Assembly: GCA_913057195.1 (NCBI GenBank)
Contig: CAJXNL010000003.1
Span: 1 to 64,000, forward strand
DNA: 64,000 bases
Direction: 5' to 3'
From: an uncultured Wenzhouxiangella sp.
Lineage (GTDB): Bacteria > Pseudomonadota > Gammaproteobacteria > Xanthomonadales > Wenzhouxiangellaceae
Numbering within the stretch: position 1 is the stretch's first letter; the number at the start of each line of letters is the position of its first letter. A program made the translations under genes and the position numbers. This document shows, piece by piece, positions 28,600 to 40,138 of the stretch. The notes under the pieces are model-generated. The model was not told the origin of the DNA. It saw only the letters and a list, made by a program, of their open reading frames with translations, and did no database searches.

Positions 28600-31500
28600 G
28601 GGGCCTCCTTTTTTGAATACAGCTCGTTCAGACTACGGACATCGGTCTCATCCCAATGTGCAAGCGCTCTCAGTGTGGCTTTGGCGCCTGCAATCGTCGT
28701 CGAATAATTGACTTTATTTTGTAATGCCTGGCGCCTGATTGAGAAAGAATCAGCGATCGCCTGACGACCCTCGGTCGTATTCACAATGTAGTCAATGTCG
28801 TGATTTTTGATGGCATCAACAATGTGTGGTCGACCTTGGGTCACCTTGTTGATGTATTCACATTCTACGCCATGCGCAGTCAACGTTTCATAGGTGCCCT
28901 GTGTCGCCACCAAAGAGAACCCCCTCTCTTGCAGCGCCCTGGCTATGGGCACTAAACGGGTCTTATCAGCATCACGCACACTTAAAAAGGCGCGCCCCGA
29001 GCCCGCCGCGTTGATTCCAGCGCCTTTTTGACCACGCGCAACTGCGGCACCAAAGGTCAGCCCCACCCCCATGACTTCGCCAGTCGAGCGCATCTCAGGC
29101 CCAAGAATGGGGTCAACCCCTTGAAACTTAATGAAAGGATAGACAGGCTCTTTGAGGGCATAAAATTTGGCCTCCAAGTCTGAGTCGATGCCTTGTTCGG
29201 TCAATCGATTGCCGATCATACATCGCGCGGCGATCTTTGCCAAAGGCACGCCGGTCGCCTTGGCAACAAACGGGACAGTCCGCGATGCTCGAGGATTGAC
29301 TTCAATCACATAAATGTCGTCGCCTTGAACGGCAAACTGAACGTTCATCAGCCCCACCACATCGAGCGCCTTGGCCATTTGACGCGTTTGCTCGGCAATA
29401 TCCCTGGTAATGGCTTCATCCAGCGAAAACACAGGCAGGCTGCATGAGGAGTCTCCCGAGTGGACGCCAGCCTCTTCAATGTGTTCCATGATGCCCCCGA
29501 TGACCACCGAGTCACCATCACATACGGCGTCCACATCAACCTCAATTGCATGATCCAAAAACCGATCCAGCAACACAGGTGAGTCATTGGACACCTTCAC
29601 CGCCTCGGTCATGTACCGCCTAAGCTCTGATGCATCGTACACGATGTCCATCGCTCGCCCCCCCAACACATAGGACGGCCGCACCACCAACGGGTATCCA
29701 ATTTCCTCGGCCAGCTTCAAGGCTTGGTCATGCGTGCGTGCCGTCCGGTTGGCGGGCTGTTTTAAGCCAAGCTGATTTAACAGCGCTTGGAACCGTTCTC
29801 TGTCCTCGGCCAAATCAATGCAGTCGGGAGTGGTGCCCACAATCGGCGCGCCGTTGGCCTGTAACGCCCGCGCCAGTTTGAGGGGTGTTTGCCCGCCGAA
29901 TTGAATGATCACCCCATCGGGCTTTTCAAGGTGCAATATCTCAAGTACGCTTTCAAGCGTCAACGGCTCAAAATACAGCCGGTCTGAAGTGTCGTAATCG
30001 GTGGAGACTGTCTCAGGGTTGCAGTTGACCATGATCGTCTCATAGCCCATCTCTCGCATTGCCATTGCAGCGTGAACACAGCAGTAGTCAAACTCAATGC
30101 CTTGGCCGATCCGATTGGGTCCACCACCCAGCACCACAATCTTTTTGTGGTCATTGACGTTCGCCTCGCAGGCTTCGCCCCAGGTCGAATACATGTAGGC
30201 CGTGGTGCTCTCAAATTCGGCCGCACAGGTATCCACACGTCTATATGCTGGATGAAGGCCAAACTGATGACGCAGTCCACGAACTTTGTCTTCTTCAACC
30301 TCGAGCAGCGAGGCCAGCCGCGCATCGGAGAAACCCTGACGTTTTAGTGAAAGCAACCGAGAGGCATTCAGCTCAGACAGTCCCCCGTTTGCCACATCGA
30401 GCTCAACCTCAACAAGTTCACTGATTTGATCGATGAACCACGGATCAATGTGGGTGAGCTGATGGACTTGCTCTGCCCCAAGACCCACACGCAGCGCTTG
30501 AGCCACATACAGCAATCGATCCGGTCCCGCCTGCGACAGCTCGCGCTTTAAAAGATCAAGCTCAGGGGTTTCGTGTTCCAAGACAGGCGGCGTGTCCAAG
30601 CCGGATAATCCAGTCTCCATGCTGCAAAGTGCTTTTTGAAAAGACTCTTGGAACGTCCGGCCGATGGCCATGGCCTCGCCGACAGACTTCATTTGGGTCG
30701 TCAAGCGGTCATTCGCCGCGGGAAATTTCTCAAACGTGAATCGGGGGATTTTTGTGACCACATAATCAAGGCTGGGCTCAAAAGATGCCGGCGTCTGTCC
30801 CCCGGTGATCTCATTTTGCAACTCATCCAGGGTGTACCCAACTGCCAGCTTGGCGGCCACTTTGGCAATTGGAAAGCCGGTGGCTTTGGAGGCCAACGCC
30901 GAGGACCGAGAGACTCTGGGGTTCATCTCGATGACGACGATACGGCCATCATCGGGGTTCACCGCAAATTGAACGTTGGAGCCCCCTGTATCCACCCCAA
31001 TTTTACGGAGCACAGCAATCGCCGCATTTCGGAGCATTTGATACTCACGATCAGTGAGTGTTTGCGCAGGCGCCACAGTCACCGAATCGCCGGTGTGAAT
31101 GCCCATAGGATCGATGTTTTCGATCGAGCAGATAATGATGCAGTTGTCTGCGTGATCCCGAACCACCTCAAGCTCAAACTCTTTCCAGCCCAGCACCGAC
31201 TCTTCGAGCAGCACCTCTGTCGTGGGAGAAAGCTCAAGCCCATGGCTGACAATCTCATGGAACTCTTCTTTGTTGTACGCAATGCCGCCGCCTGAACCGC
31301 CCAGCGTGAATGATGGCCGAATAATGGTGGGGAATCCGATGTCCTCTTGAATTTTGACAGCTTCATCCAGCCCGTGAGCCACCCGTGCCTTGGGGACCCC
31401 CAGACCGATCTCACCCATGGCCACGCGAAATTGCTCGCGGTCTTCGGCCATATCAATGGCGAGCTTGGATGCACCGATCATCTCAACGCCATAGGTTGCC

Positions 31501-31823
31501 AGCACCCCCTCACGATCGAGATCAAGCGCACAGTTCAGGGCGGTTTGTCCACCCATGGTGGGCAAGATGGCATCGGGCTTTTCTTTGGCGATGACTTCTT
31601 TGACGGTCTCCCACCGAATCGGCTCAATGTAGACAGCATCGGCAAGATCGGGGTCGGTCATGATCGTGGCCGGGTTGGAATTGACCAGGATCACACGATA
31701 ACCCTCCTCTCGAAGGGCCCGAACAGCCTGCACACCCGAGTAGTCAAACTCGCAGGCTTGTCCGATCACGATCGGGCCGGCGCCCACGATGAGAATCGAG
31801 TGAATGTCTTCTCTCTTAGGCAT
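28596..31823 (-). CDS. carB: Carbamoyl-phosphate synthase large subunit
   Basis: Makes carbamoyl phosphate for arginine and pyrimidine synthesis. The 1075-residue chain shows the internal duplication: two ATP-grasp halves beginning [20 protein letters not shown] and [20 protein letters not shown]-terminal MGS-like allosteric domain (about 935-1075) follows, containing [11 protein letters not shown] and [10 protein letters not shown]. It overlaps carA by 8 bases and greA by 4 bases. Confidence 0.98.
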   Translation of the reverse strand: MPKREDIHSILIVGAGPIVIGQACEFDYSGVQAVRALREEGYRVILVNSNPATIMTDPDLADAVYIEPIRWETVKEVIAKEKPDAILPTMGGQTALNCALDLDREGVLATYGVEMIGASKLAIDMAEDREQFRVAMGEIGLGVPKARVAHGLDEAVKIQEDIGFPTIIRPSFTLGGSGGGIAYNKEEFHEIVSHGLELSPTTEVLLEESVLGWKEFELEVVRDHADNCIIICSIENIDPMGIHTGDSVTVAPAQTLTDREYQMLRNAAIAVLRKIGVDTGGSNVQFAVNPDDGRIVVIEMNPRVSRSSALASKATGFPIAKVAAKLAVGYTLDELQNEITGGQTPASFEPSLDYVVTKIPRFTFEKFPAANDRLTTQMKSVGEAMAIGRTFQESFQKALCSMETGLSGLDTPPVLEHETPELDLLKRELSQAGPDRLLYVAQALRVGLGAEQVHQLTHIDPWFIDQISELVEVELDVANGGLSELNASRLLSLKRQGFSDARLASLLEVEEDKVRGLRHQFGLHPAYRRVDTCAAEFESTTAYMYSTWGEACEANVNDHKKIVVLGGGPNRIGQGIEFDYCCVHAAMAMREMGYETIMVNCNPETVSTDYDTSDRLYFEPLTLESVLEILHLEKPDGVIIQFGGQTPLKLARALQANGAPIVGTTPDCIDLAEDRERFQALLNQLGLKQPANRTARTHDQALKLAEEIGYPLVVRPSYVLGGRAMDIVYDASELRRYMTEAVKVSNDSPVLLDRFLDHAIEVDVDAVCDGDSVVIGGIMEHIEEAGVHSGDSSCSLPVFSLDEAITRDIAEQTRQMAKALDVVGLMNVQFAVQGDDIYVIEVNPRASRTVPFVAKATGVPLAKIAARCMIGNRLTEQGIDSDLEAKFYALKEPVYPFIKFQGVDPILGPEMRSTGEVMGVGLTFGAAVARGQKGAGINAAGSGRAFLSVRDADKTRLVPIARALQERGFSLVATQGTYETLTAHGVECEYINKVTQGRPHIVDAIKNHDIDYIVNTTEGRQAIADSFSIRRQALQNKVNYSTTIAGAKATLRALAHWDETDVRSLNELYSKKEAP

Positions 31824-32955
31824 GATCAGACCTCACCCAACGCATAAAAACGGAAAACAGCGGATACAAATCATGCGGCCCGGGGCTGGCTTCGGGGTGG
31901 CCCTGAAAGCCCATTGCACGTTTGCCCTCGATGCGAATGCCCTGAATACTGCCATCAAACAGTGATTGATGGGTGGGGATCACATGAGGGGGCAAATCCG
32001 CTGAATCAACGGCAAAGCCATGGTTTTGACTCGTAATAAACACCTCACCAGTGTCAAGATCGCGCACTGGATGGTTCGCCCCGTGGTGGCCATGTTTCAT
32101 CTTTTGTGTTCGAGCACCTGCGCCCAGGGCCAGCAGCTGATGGCCAAGACAAATACCAAACGTCGGTACATCACGCGCCAGCAGTTCGCCGACAAGTTCG
32201 ATGGCGTATCCACAAGGCTCGGGATCGCCTGGTCCGTTCGAAAGCAACACGCCTTGAGGCGCCAGCGCCAACACATCCTCGATCGTTGCCTGACCTGGCA
32301 CCACGGTCACACGGCAACCCGACTCGACCAGCAACCTAAGGATATTGCGCTTGGTCCCAAAATCCACGCAAACAATATGCGGCCCGTTCGCAGGCGATTT
32401 TGACTGGGCCTGGTCTGGCTTCAGTTGTACCAGGCCCTCAGTCCACTCATAAGAGGTTTTGGCGCCCACGCCCTGAGCCAGGTCCAAACCCGCCATGGAG
32501 GGGCAGGCTTGAGCGCGCTTAATCGCCTCGCCCGCATCGATGTCCTCACCGACCATCAGACACCCATTGCGTGAGCCGTGCTCGCGAAGGTGCTGAGTCA
32601 GCGTCCGAGTATCCAATCCAGAAATACCCGGTCTTTGGTGATCTTTTAAAAATCCGTCCAGCGACTGCGTCGCGCGCCATGAGGAGACGCACCGAGGGTA
32701 ATCTCTCACAATCAGGCCCGCGCAATGCATTTGATCAGATTCTTGATCTTTTGGATTCACGCCGGTGTTGCCCACATGGGCCGCGGTGAGGGTCACCAGT
32801 TGCCCGGCATAGCTCGGATCGGTGATGATTTCCTGATAGCCCGTCATGGCGGTGTTAAACACCACCTCACCTGTGGCGATGCCGGGCGCACCAAAACCCT
32901 CACCAGAAAACAGTTCCCCGTCTTCCAGTGCCAGTATTGCCTGCAAATGGGACAA
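31816..32955 (-). CDS. carA: Carbamoyl-phosphate synthase small subunit
   Basis: Glutamine amidotransferase subunit supplying ammonia to CarB. The N-terminal domain has [15 protein letters not shown]; the class I amidotransferase domain has the nucleophile elbow [15 protein letters not shown] and the His-Glu pair in [12 protein letters not shown] place the start at TTG 32955, which gives 379 residues and lines up with the usual CarA N-terminus; GGAGG lies 11 bases upstream. The frame is open back to a TTG at 33009, so a longer form cannot be excluded. The ribosome binding site lies in the 3' arm of a hairpin. Confidence 0.93.
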   Translation of the reverse strand: MSHLQAILALEDGELFSGEGFGAPGIATGEVVFNTAMTGYQEIITDPSYAGQLVTLTAAHVGNTGVNPKDQESDQMHCAGLIVRDYPRCVSSWRATQSLDGFLKDHQRPGISGLDTRTLTQHLREHGSRNGCLMVGEDIDAGEAIKRAQACPSMAGLDLAQGVGAKTSYEWTEGLVQLKPDQAQSKSPANGPHIVCVDFGTKRNILRLLVESGCRVTVVPGQATIEDVLALAPQGVLLSNGPGDPEPCGYAIELVGELLARDVPTFGICLGHQLLALGAGARTQKMKHGHHGANHPVRDLDTGEVFITSQNHGFAVDSADLPPHVIPTHQSLFDGSIQGIRIEGKRAMGFQGHPEASPGPHDLYPLFSVFMRWVRSDHA

Positions 32956-32964
32956 TGTCTTAAG

Positions 32965-33007
32965 GACCTCCGGTTTTAGGGCACACAATGTGCTCCGTCC
33001 GGAGGTC
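32965..33007 (-). promoter_or_regulatory. Hairpin that would mask the carA ribosome binding site
   Basis: GACCTCCGG (32965-32973) and CCGGAGGTC (32999-33007) are perfect inverted repeats, 9 bp. Nested inside are GCACA (32981-32985) and TGTGC (32989-32993), a 5-bp stem with a 3-base loop. In the carA mRNA the GGAGG Shine-Dalgarno is in the 3' arm of the outer stem. No T-run follows, so it is not a typical terminator. A translational switch is inferred from structure. Confidence 0.65.
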
Positions 33008-33038
33008 AATTGTAACGAATCCCCCGGCGCTGAACCAG

Positions 33039-33518
33039 CTAAATACTCAAAAACTCAGGAATTTCATCCATCGGGCGGAACGTGGCGGCGCCGTGGCCTT
33101 GATCAAGCAGGTAGTCCAACCATTTGACCAACGCCCGATTTAAACGCCAACTGCGAACCACCTGCCCATGGACGGGAAGTCCAGGCCCAGCCAAGCGCTC
33201 AATGCCCTGCTCTGGACTGAACGCGGTGGCCTCGGCCATGTGCGCATCGTGGTAAATCCGGATATAGGCGTTGGGGTTTTGAACACGCGAGCCGGAAAAA
33301 ACATACGTCAGCTGCAAATATGACGTGTAGTCGTGTCGCTCCAAAACGTTAAGATACAAATCCGCACTGCCCGGCACGCTGGAGATCAAGCAATCGGCGC
33401 GCGCCAAAGCATCAGGCAGCAGCAGATGTAAGGCCCGATAGATCGTCGCGTGCAACTCAGGCAGCTGGCGGGCACACCGCTGCACCTGGGGTCTTTGTGT
33501 ATCGACGCGGGTCAACAT
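33039..33518 (-). CDS. DUF1249 protein (YqiB-like)
   Basis: A 159-residue protein matching the DUF1249/YqiB family in the central block YTSYLQLTYVF and in AYIRIYHDAHMAEA, with the LVKWLDYLLDQG stretch near the C-terminus. Its function is unknown. I chose ATG 33518; a TTG at 33557 overlapping the ppsR stop would add 13 residues. A -10-like TATAGT ends 6 bases before this ATG, so transcription may begin at the start codon itself. Confidence 0.8.
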   Translation of the reverse strand: MLTRVDTQRPQVQRCARQLPELHATIYRALHLLLPDALARADCLISSVPGSADLYLNVLERHDYTSYLQLTYVFSGSRVQNPNAYIRIYHDAHMAEATAFSPEQGIERLAGPGLPVHGQVVRSWRLNRALVKWLDYLLDQGHGAATFRPMDEIPEFLSI

Positions 33519-33553
33519 CCGAGCACTATACCAAATGCTTTGTATTCGGCTGC

Positions 33554-34366
33554 TCAATCAGCTCGTTGCAGCCCCTGGCTCAGCAAAATGCGACTGGCGA
33601 GCTCCTCAATCGACGATCCCGTCGAAGACAGCTGCGGAACGCCTTCGGCGCGAAGCATGGCCTCAGCCGCCTCAACCTCATAACGACACTGCTTGATCGA
33701 CGCATAGCGGCTCCCGGGGCGCCGCAACTCTCGAATCTTACTGAGGCGATGAGGTTCAATCGTCAACCCAAACAGCTTGTGTTTGTGCTTTCTCAAAAAC
33801 TCTGGAAGGCGCGGTTGCTCCAAGTCCTCTTCGGTCAACGGATAATTGGCGGCTTTAATGCCGTAGTGCAATGCCATATACAAGCAAGTTGGCGTTTTAC
33901 CCGACCGCGATACCCCCACCAAAATGACCTCAGCCTGATCAAGCTTTTGTGAGATGCCATCATCATGGGTCAAGGCATAATTGGTGGCCTCCATTCGATC
34001 CTCATAGACGCCCCGATCGCCCATGCCGTGTGCTTGGCCCACACTGGGTTTTCTTTTCTGACCGATGGCTTTTTCAATGCGGTCTATAAAATGATCAAAA
34101 AGATTAAAAACGTGCGCATCAGCGTCTGAAATGATCTGGGTAACGTCAGGGTCCACCGTGGTTGTGAAGACCAAACTGGGTTCCCCGCTCACTTGGCTGG
34201 CTTGATTGATCAGCCCAAGCGAGTCGCGCGCTTTAGAAGGCGTGTCGACAAAAGGCAGACGGATTTGGCGAAACTCCAGCTCACCAAACTGCGTCAGAAG
34301 GCTGTGACCAAAGGTTTCTGCGGTGATGGCCGTGCCATCGGAGACAAAGAAAACGGTTCGTTTCAT
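33554..34366 (-). CDS. ppsR: PEP synthase regulatory protein (bifunctional kinase/pyrophosphorylase)
   Basis: DUF299 family enzyme, 270 residues, that phosphorylates PEP synthase using ADP and reverses it with phosphate. The N-terminal VFFVSDGTAITAE block and the P-loop GVSRSGKTPTCLYMAL are characteristic. It is divergent from ppsA with 58 bases between the starts, the usual pairing, so its target is clear from context. Confidence 0.95.
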   Translation of the reverse strand: MKRTVFFVSDGTAITAETFGHSLLTQFGELEFRQIRLPFVDTPSKARDSLGLINQASQVSGEPSLVFTTTVDPDVTQIISDADAHVFNLFDHFIDRIEKAIGQKRKPSVGQAHGMGDRGVYEDRMEATNYALTHDDGISQKLDQAEVILVGVSRSGKTPTCLYMALHYGIKAANYPLTEEDLEQPRLPEFLRKHKHKLFGLTIEPHRLSKIRELRRPGSRYASIKQCRYEVEAAEAMLRAEGVPQLSSTGSSIEELASRILLSQGLQRAD

Positions 34367-34424
34367 GACACCCTCTTGGGTTTACAATACGAATCGGGCA
34401 ACATCAACAGAGGACGACTGACCC

Positions 34425-36779
34425 GTGAGTGAGTATATCTTGTGGCTTGATCAACTGGGCATGAAAGACCTCGAAAAGGTCGGGGGCAAAAACGCGTCTT
34501 TGGGGGAAATGATCAGCCAGCTGGCAGGGGCTGGGGTCAAGGTTCCCGGGGGATTTGCAACAACTGCAGATGCTTTTAAAGCCTTTTTGGATCAATCCGG
34601 CCTCGCGCGCCGCATCCAGGAGCGACTGGCCGATCTCGATACCGAAGACACCCGCGCTCTGGCCAGTGCAGGCAGCGATATCCGCCGATGGATCATGGAA
34701 ACCCCACTCCAAGACGAATTACAACAGGCGATCGTGACATCATTTGAGACCATGCAAAGTCGCTACGGCGAGCACCTTGCGGTGGCGGTGCGCTCATCCG
34801 CGACGGCAGAGGACCTGCCTGATGCCTCTTTTGCCGGTCAACAGGAGACTTTTCTCAATGTGGTCGGCATCGACGATGTCTTAGAGAAAATCCACGCGGT
34901 TTTTGCCAGTCTATATAACGATCGCGCCATTGCCTATCGCGTCCACCATGGTTTTGATCATCATGATGTGGCGTTGTCTGCTGGAGTGCAGCTGATGGTC
35001 CGCTCGGACACCGGATCTGCCGGTGTGTTGTTCACCCTAGACACCGAGTCAGGTTATCGCGGCGTGGTGTTTGTGACATCAAGCTACGGCTTGGGTGAAA
35101 GCGTTGTTCAAGGGGCTGTCAACCCCGATGAGTTCTACTTATTTAAAGACAATTTACGGGCCAACCGTCCAGCACTGCTTCGTCGAACGCTGGGCACCAA
35201 AGCCACTCGGATGGTGAACCAGCCCGACCGAGGCGTGGTTGTTGAAGACACACCCGCTGAGCTGGCCTGTGAATTCTCACTGACAGAAGACGAAGTGACC
35301 CAACTTGGCCACATGGCTCTGGCCATCGAAGATCACTACGGTCGCCCCATGGACATCGAGTGGGGCAAAGATGGCCAAACCGGCGAGCTGTTTATCCTCC
35401 AAGCCCGCCCTGAGACAGTTAAAAGCCGACAGGATCAAACGCTTGAACGATTCCAACTTGAGCAAACGGGCTCGGTGTTGGCTCAAGGGCGGGCCATTGG
35501 TCAGCGCATCGGCACCGGACTCGCGCGGGTTGTGGACAATCTTGACGCCATTCATGAAGTCCAAAGCGGCGATGTCTTGGTCACGGACATGACCGATCCA
35601 GACTGGGAACCGGTGATGAAAAGGGCTTCGGCGATCGTCACCAACCGAGGCGGACGAACCTGCCATGCGGCCATCATCGCCAGAGAGCTTGGAATTCCTG
35701 CCGTGGTGGGCTGTGGCGATGCCACTGAGACCATCGTCGCAGATTCTGAGGTGACGGTTGCGTGTTCTGAGGGCGATACCGGTATTGTCTATGCAGGCCG
35801 ATTGGCATACACCGTCGCAGAAGATGCGATGGACGAAATGCCCACAGCCCCGCTGAAAGTCATGATGAACGTTGCCAACCCAGACCGCGCGTTTGATTTT
35901 GCACAAATTCCCAACCACGGCGTTGGGTTGGCAAGACTGGAGTTCATCATCAACCGGATGATCGGGATCCACCCGCTCGCCCTTTTGAACTATGAAGAGC
36001 AGCCAGAGCTCATCAAAACAGAAATTGACCAACGCATCCAAGGTTACCCAGATCCGGTCTCTTTTTACGTCGATCGTTTGGCCGAGGGCATCGCAACCAT
36101 TGCCGCCCCCTTTGGCCCCCACCCTGTCATCGTTCGACTGTCAGATTTCAAGAGCAATGAATATGCCAACCTCATCGGAGGCCGTCGGTATGAACCTGAG
36201 GAAGAGAACCCGATGATCGGTTGGCGGGGCGCGTCTCGATATGTGGATGAGCAATTCAAGCCAGCCTTTGAGTTGGAGTGTCGCGCGCTCAAAAAGGTCC
36301 GCGAGACCATGGGGCTTGAACACATTTGGGCCATGGTGCCTTTTGTGCGCACCGTAGATGAGGCCAAAGCCGTGGTTGATGTCATGGCCCAGTTCGGCCT
36401 CAAGCGTGGCGATCACAATCTAAAAGTCATCATGATGTGCGAGCTGCCATCAAATGCGCTGAATGCCGAGGCGTTCTTAGACCACTTTGATGGCTTTTCG
36501 ATTGGCTCGAATGACATGACGCAGCTGAGCTTAGGCCTGGATCGCGACTCCGCATTGATCGCTCATCGCTTTGATGAGCGCGATCCCGCGGTTAAATCGC
36601 TTTTGAAAATGGCCATTGATGCGTGCCGACAAAAGAACAAATACATCGGTATCTGCGGCCAAGGCCCATCGGATTACCCGGAGCTGGCTGCTTGGCTAAT
36701 GGATCAAGGCATTGAGAGCATGTCACTCAACCCAGATACGGTGGTGGCCACTTGGCGGCAGCTGGCAGGTTCAACTTAG
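34425..36779 (+). CDS. ppsA: Phosphoenolpyruvate synthase
   Basis: Converts pyruvate, ATP and water to PEP, AMP and phosphate for gluconeogenesis. The 784-residue protein has the N-terminal ATP-binding domain ([30 protein letters not shown]), the central phosphohistidine H414 ([19 protein letters not shown]) and the C-terminal PEP-binding barrel ([16 protein letters not shown]). The start is GTG preceded by AGAGGA about 11 bases upstream. The 3' end lies 8 bases from the convergent orn. Confidence 0.97.
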   Translation: MSEYILWLDQLGMKDLEKVGGKNASLGEMISQLAGAGVKVPGGFATTADAFKAFLDQSGLARRIQERLADLDTEDTRALASAGSDIRRWIMETPLQDELQQAIVTSFETMQSRYGEHLAVAVRSSATAEDLPDASFAGQQETFLNVVGIDDVLEKIHAVFASLYNDRAIAYRVHHGFDHHDVALSAGVQLMVRSDTGSAGVLFTLDTESGYRGVVFVTSSYGLGESVVQGAVNPDEFYLFKDNLRANRPALLRRTLGTKATRMVNQPDRGVVVEDTPAELACEFSLTEDEVTQLGHMALAIEDHYGRPMDIEWGKDGQTGELFILQARPETVKSRQDQTLERFQLEQTGSVLAQGRAIGQRIGTGLARVVDNLDAIHEVQSGDVLVTDMTDPDWEPVMKRASAIVTNRGGRTCHAAIIARELGIPAVVGCGDATETIVADSEVTVACSEGDTGIVYAGRLAYTVAEDAMDEMPTAPLKVMMNVANPDRAFDFAQIPNHGVGLARLEFIINRMIGIHPLALLNYEEQPELIKTEIDQRIQGYPDPVSFYVDRLAEGIATIAAPFGPHPVIVRLSDFKSNEYANLIGGRRYEPEEENPMIGWRGASRYVDEQFKPAFELECRALKKVRETMGLEHIWAMVPFVRTVDEAKAVVDVMAQFGLKRGDHNLKVIMMCELPSNALNAEAFLDHFDGFSIGSNDMTQLSLGLDRDSALIAHRFDERDPAVKSLLKMAIDACRQKNKYIGICGQGPSDYPELAAWLMDQGIESMSLNPDTVVATWRQLAGST

Positions 36780-36787
36780 TTGGGCGC

Positions 36788-37366
36788 TCATCGCTCGGGC
36801 GTGAGTTGACCGCCGAGCATGCCCATATGCGCTCGATAGTGTCTAAGCTCTTCAATGGACTCTCGAATATCGTCAAGCGCTCGGTGGCTGCCTTTTTTTT
36901 GGAAACCCTTCACAACCGAGGGCGCCCAGCGCTTGCCCAACTCTTTAAGCGTGCTGACATCGAGATTTCGATAGTGAAAAAAGGCCTCCAACTGTGGCAT
37001 TTGCCTGGCCAGAAAGCGACGATCCTGACAAATCGAGTTGCCGCACATGGGCGAACAGCCTGGAGCAATCCATGCACTCAAAAACGCCACGGTCTCGTCT
37101 TGTGCCTGCGCTAAGCTCACCTCACTGTCCAGGCAGCGTTTCACCAAGCCAGATTCTGTATGCGTTTTGGTATTCCATTCATCCATGGCCTCTAATTTTG
37201 CCGCGGGCGTTTGGACTGCCAACACCGGCCCTTCAGCCATGACATTGAGCTCAGCATCAGTCACAATGGTCGCAATTTCGATAATCGTGTCGTTTTGGCA
37301 GTCTAATCCGGTCATTTCCAGATCAATCCAAGCCAGCCAGCTGGGGTTGAGGTTTTCAGTCGTCAT
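36788..37366 (-). CDS. orn: Oligoribonuclease
   Basis: DEDDh 3'-5' exonuclease that degrades diribonucleotides, including the linear product pGpG of cyclic-di-GMP. The 192-residue protein has D15 and E17 in [10 protein letters not shown], the [12 protein letters not shown] block and the [18 protein letters not shown] motif III. It is divergent from rsgA, the conserved orn/rsgA pairing of gammaproteobacteria. Confidence 0.97.
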   Translation of the reverse strand: MTTENLNPSWLAWIDLEMTGLDCQNDTIIEIATIVTDAELNVMAEGPVLAVQTPAAKLEAMDEWNTKTHTESGLVKRCLDSEVSLAQAQDETVAFLSAWIAPGCSPMCGNSICQDRRFLARQMPQLEAFFHYRNLDVSTLKELGKRWAPSVVKGFQKKGSHRALDDIRESIEELRHYRAHMGMLGGQLTPER

Positions 37367-37425
37367 GCCATGGCCTCTTGCTCTACACGCTTCTCAAGCG
37401 TGTGACTATATCAGCCTTCGGTGGA

Positions 37426-38313
37426 ATGATGAAGCTTGAGCAGGCGCGGGTCATTGTGAGTCACTCCGACCATGGCGTGGCCCTCAACGACCAAAGCCAG
37501 CCCACCGGTTTGCGTTATAAACGGGGACTGATGCGCCCCTTGCCTGGGGATCTTGTTGATGTTGATGATCGTGGGCAAGTGACCACCATTCATCCGCGCC
37601 ATGCCGTATTCGGGCGCGGCGATCACAAAGGCCAGTTCAAACCCACTGCGGCCAATGTGGATCAGCTTCTGATCGTCATCGCTCCCGATCCTGCACCCAG
37701 CCTTGATTTGTTAACGCGCTACCTGGCGATGGCTGAACTCAAGGGCATCAAAGCCAGAATTGTAATCAACAAAGCCGATATTGAAGCACCCCAGAAGCCC
37801 CCGTTCACTCAACTGGCAAGCCTTGAGCGGTTGGGCTATGCGCATCATTGGGTGAGCCGTCATGATCCAACGTCCCTGCCGCCATTAATGGCCGCGATTC
37901 GGGGGCAGATCAGTCTTCTGGCAGGTCAAACCGGTGTTGGCAAATCGTCGCTTCTAAACGCCTGCGTTCCCAACTTAGATGTGTTGACAAACAGCCTCTC
38001 CGCGGCAACGGGCAAAGGCAAACATACGACCACGACCACCCGACTCTATCCCCTGCCCGAAAGCGGCTTTTTGGCCGACTCCCCTGGGGTCTGGGAGTAT
38101 GGACTGTGGGCTTTGGATACCTCGGAGCTGGCCCAGGCCTTTGTCGAGTTTCGGCCGTTTTTGGGCCGCTGCCGTTTTCGAGACTGCAGCCACAATCACG
38201 AGCCAGGCTGCGCGGTGACTGATGCCGTGGCCAAGGGCCAAATTGAGCATTTTCGATTGGCGGCGTGGCACCGATTGTTAAAAGAGCAGGCGCGTTACAA
38301 CCGAGAGACTTAA
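37426..38313 (+). CDS. rsgA: Small ribosomal subunit biogenesis GTPase RsgA
   Basis: Circularly permuted GTPase that helps late 30S subunit maturation. An N-terminal OB-fold (KRGLMRPLPGDLVDVDDRG) is followed by the G4 motif NKAD, the P-loop AGQTGVGKSSLLNA, G3 (DSPGV) and a C-terminal zinc-binding domain (CRFRDCSHNHEPGC). I use ATG 37426, just before the conserved region, rather than the in-frame upstream ATG at 37378. The length of 295 residues is slightly short for the family because the N-terminal tail is brief. Confidence 0.95.
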   Translation: MMKLEQARVIVSHSDHGVALNDQSQPTGLRYKRGLMRPLPGDLVDVDDRGQVTTIHPRHAVFGRGDHKGQFKPTAANVDQLLIVIAPDPAPSLDLLTRYLAMAELKGIKARIVINKADIEAPQKPPFTQLASLERLGYAHHWVSRHDPTSLPPLMAAIRGQISLLAGQTGVGKSSLLNACVPNLDVLTNSLSAATGKGKHTTTTTRLYPLPESGFLADSPGVWEYGLWALDTSELAQAFVEFRPFLGRCRFRDCSHNHEPGCAVTDAVAKGQIEHFRLAAWHRLLKEQARYNRET

Positions 38314-38315
38314 AA

Positions 38316-38987
38316 TCACCAGGGCAAGGGCTCACCGTTGGCATGAACAAAACTGCCCGTGGTGGATAAATCCAGTGCATTGATTCGCTCAATCAGCTGA
38401 GCGGCCGCCGCATCAGGATCGATGTGACCGGTGTGTTTTGTCATGCCGGTCCGAACATAGCCTGGATGAAGCAACCCCACTGCAATCCCCCTCGGGGCCA
38501 ACTCATGGGCCAAAGACACCCCCGCGCTGTTCACACCCGCTTTAGAAATCCGATAGGCGAATTGGCCGCCGCTGGTGTTGTCTGCAATCGAGCCCATTCG
38601 CGACGTCACGATGATGACTTTGCTGCCCTCCGACAAATTGGCCAACAGCGCCCGAGTCACGCGCAGTGGTGCGAGTGTGTTGACCTCAAATTGCTGGCGA
38701 TAGACGGCCAGCTCATCCTCCAACTGGTCAAACTGCGTACCAATCAGCAACCCCGCGTTGTTAATCAAAATATCCACCGGCTGACCGCTCAGGCGATCGC
38801 TCAGCGCTTGAATGCCATCGGCCTGGGTGATGTCTATGCCCGACTCAATGTCAACATCAGCCAAGGCATCCAAAGCCGCACTGGTGTTTCGACACACGGC
38901 AATGACGCGATGCCCAGCCAGCGCCCACTGCTTTGTCAACTCAAAACCGATGCCCCGATTCGCACCCGTGATCACCACCGTTCCCAT
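38316..38987 (-). CDS. Short-chain dehydrogenase/reductase
   Basis: Classical SDR of 223 residues. It has the cofactor motif TGANRGIGFEL, the NNAG motif (DILINNAGLLIG), a catalytic serine region (VTSRMGS) and YxxxK (YRISKAG). It resembles the C-factor/sniffer-like SDR subgroup in size. The substrate is not predictable from the sequence. It converges on rsgA with a 2-base gap and is divergent from aguA. Confidence 0.85.
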   Translation of the reverse strand: MGTVVITGANRGIGFELTKQWALAGHRVIAVCRNTSAALDALADVDIESGIDITQADGIQALSDRLSGQPVDILINNAGLLIGTQFDQLEDELAVYRQQFEVNTLAPLRVTRALLANLSEGSKVIIVTSRMGSIADNTSGGQFAYRISKAGVNSAGVSLAHELAPRGIAVGLLHPGYVRTGMTKHTGHIDPDAAAAQLIERINALDLSTTGSFVHANGEPLPW

Positions 38988-39079
38988 GGCCTCAGCCCTC
39001 CGTCGTTGTCTGGTGTCATGCCATGATACAAGGCCCGGCGGGGGACGGTGTCACGTGAGCGGCTGATATACTGCCCATC

Positions 39080-40138
39080 ATGATCCGATCCGACACTGCC
39101 GGCGCTGCCCGTGCCACCGATTGGCGTTTGCCGGGGGAGTTTGAACCTCAGCTCGCGCTGATCATTGCCTGGCCTCACCGAGGCACTGACTGGGCTGATG
39201 TCATCGACGCCATCCGTCAAGAAATCATCGCTTTAATCCAGGCGGTGCTGGCGCATGAACCGGTGGTGCTCTTGATCGATCCAGCCGATACTGATCCGCT
39301 GCCAAATGGGCTCGCTCGCTCCCCAAAACTCTATGTTGTGGATGTCCCCTTTGACGACACGTGGTGCCGGGACTATGCACCAATCACCCTGGTGCAAGCC
39401 CATCAGCGCCGCCTGCTGGACTTTCAATTCAACGGATGGGGCAAATACCCCGCGCATTCAAATGACAACGCGGTGACCGCAGCCCTTGTCCAGCATCCCG
39501 TCTTTCGAAAGGTCGTCTCTTCGATACAACACATGCCCAGTGCCTGGGTCCTCGAGGGCGGCGCCATCGAATCGAATGGCCACGGGACAATCTTGGTGAA
39601 CATGCATTGTTTGAGAACACGCCTGCCCGAGCTGTCCCCAGACAGCATCGTGGAGGCACTCAAAACCCACCTCAAAGCCCATCAAGTGCTGGCCATCGAT
39701 GTCCCACCATTGCCCGGCGATGATACGGATGGCCATATCGATACGCTGGTGCGCTTTGTCGATGAACAGACGCTGCTGGTTCAAAAGCACCCCAACCCAG
39801 CGGCTCATCAAGCCCTCATGGACCAGATATCGGCGTTCTCCATTGACCGCCCAGAAGGCGCAGTCAAACCGCGCCTTTTCGAGCTGCCCTGCCCGTCTTA
39901 TCCGGACCAAGGTCCCAAAAATTACGCCAACTTCGTTCTAATCAACGGCGCGGTCTTGGTCCCTCAATATGGTGGCCCCAATGATCAAGCCGCCTGTGCC
40001 GTCATGAAAAAAGCGCTGCCCAAGCGCGCTGTCATCCCCGTGGATGCGTCCATCATGGTGACACAGCTCGGCGGGCCGCACTGTGCGACCATGCATATCC
40101 CACACACCGATCAACCGAGTACAAGCCTTGATGGATAA
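39080..40138 (+). CDS. aguA: Agmatine deiminase
   Basis: Hydrolyses agmatine to N-carbamoylputrescine and ammonia in putrescine synthesis from arginine. The 352-residue protein of the amidinotransferase fold has DDTWCRDYAP, the LEGGAIESNGHGT block, GHIDTLVRF and the nucleophile C335 (GGPHCATMHIP). It overlaps aguB by 8 bases, which supports the assignment. TATACT lies 7 bases before the ATG and no Shine-Dalgarno is seen, so the message may be leaderless. Confidence 0.96.
   Translation: MIRSDTAGAARATDWRLPGEFEPQLALIIAWPHRGTDWADVIDAIRQEIIALIQAVLAHEPVVLLIDPADTDPLPNGLARSPKLYVVDVPFDDTWCRDYAPITLVQAHQRRLLDFQFNGWGKYPAHSNDNAVTAALVQHPVFRKVVSSIQHMPSAWVLEGGAIESNGHGTILVNMHCLRTRLPELSPDSIVEALKTHLKAHQVLAIDVPPLPGDDTDGHIDTLVRFVDEQTLLVQKHPNPAAHQALMDQISAFSIDRPEGAVKPRLFELPCPSYPDQGPKNYANFVLINGAVLVPQYGGPNDQAACAVMKKALPKRAVIPVDASIMVTQLGGPHCATMHIPHTDQPSTSLDG

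Noticed and set aside
30636-31295. 219-residue open frame antisense to carB
   Set aside because: Lies opposite conserved ATP-grasp sequence and has no independent support.
35277-36122. 281-residue open frame on the minus strand inside ppsA
   Set aside because: Antisense to the phosphohistidine and PEP-binding regions of ppsA, with no family similarity that I recognise and no start context.
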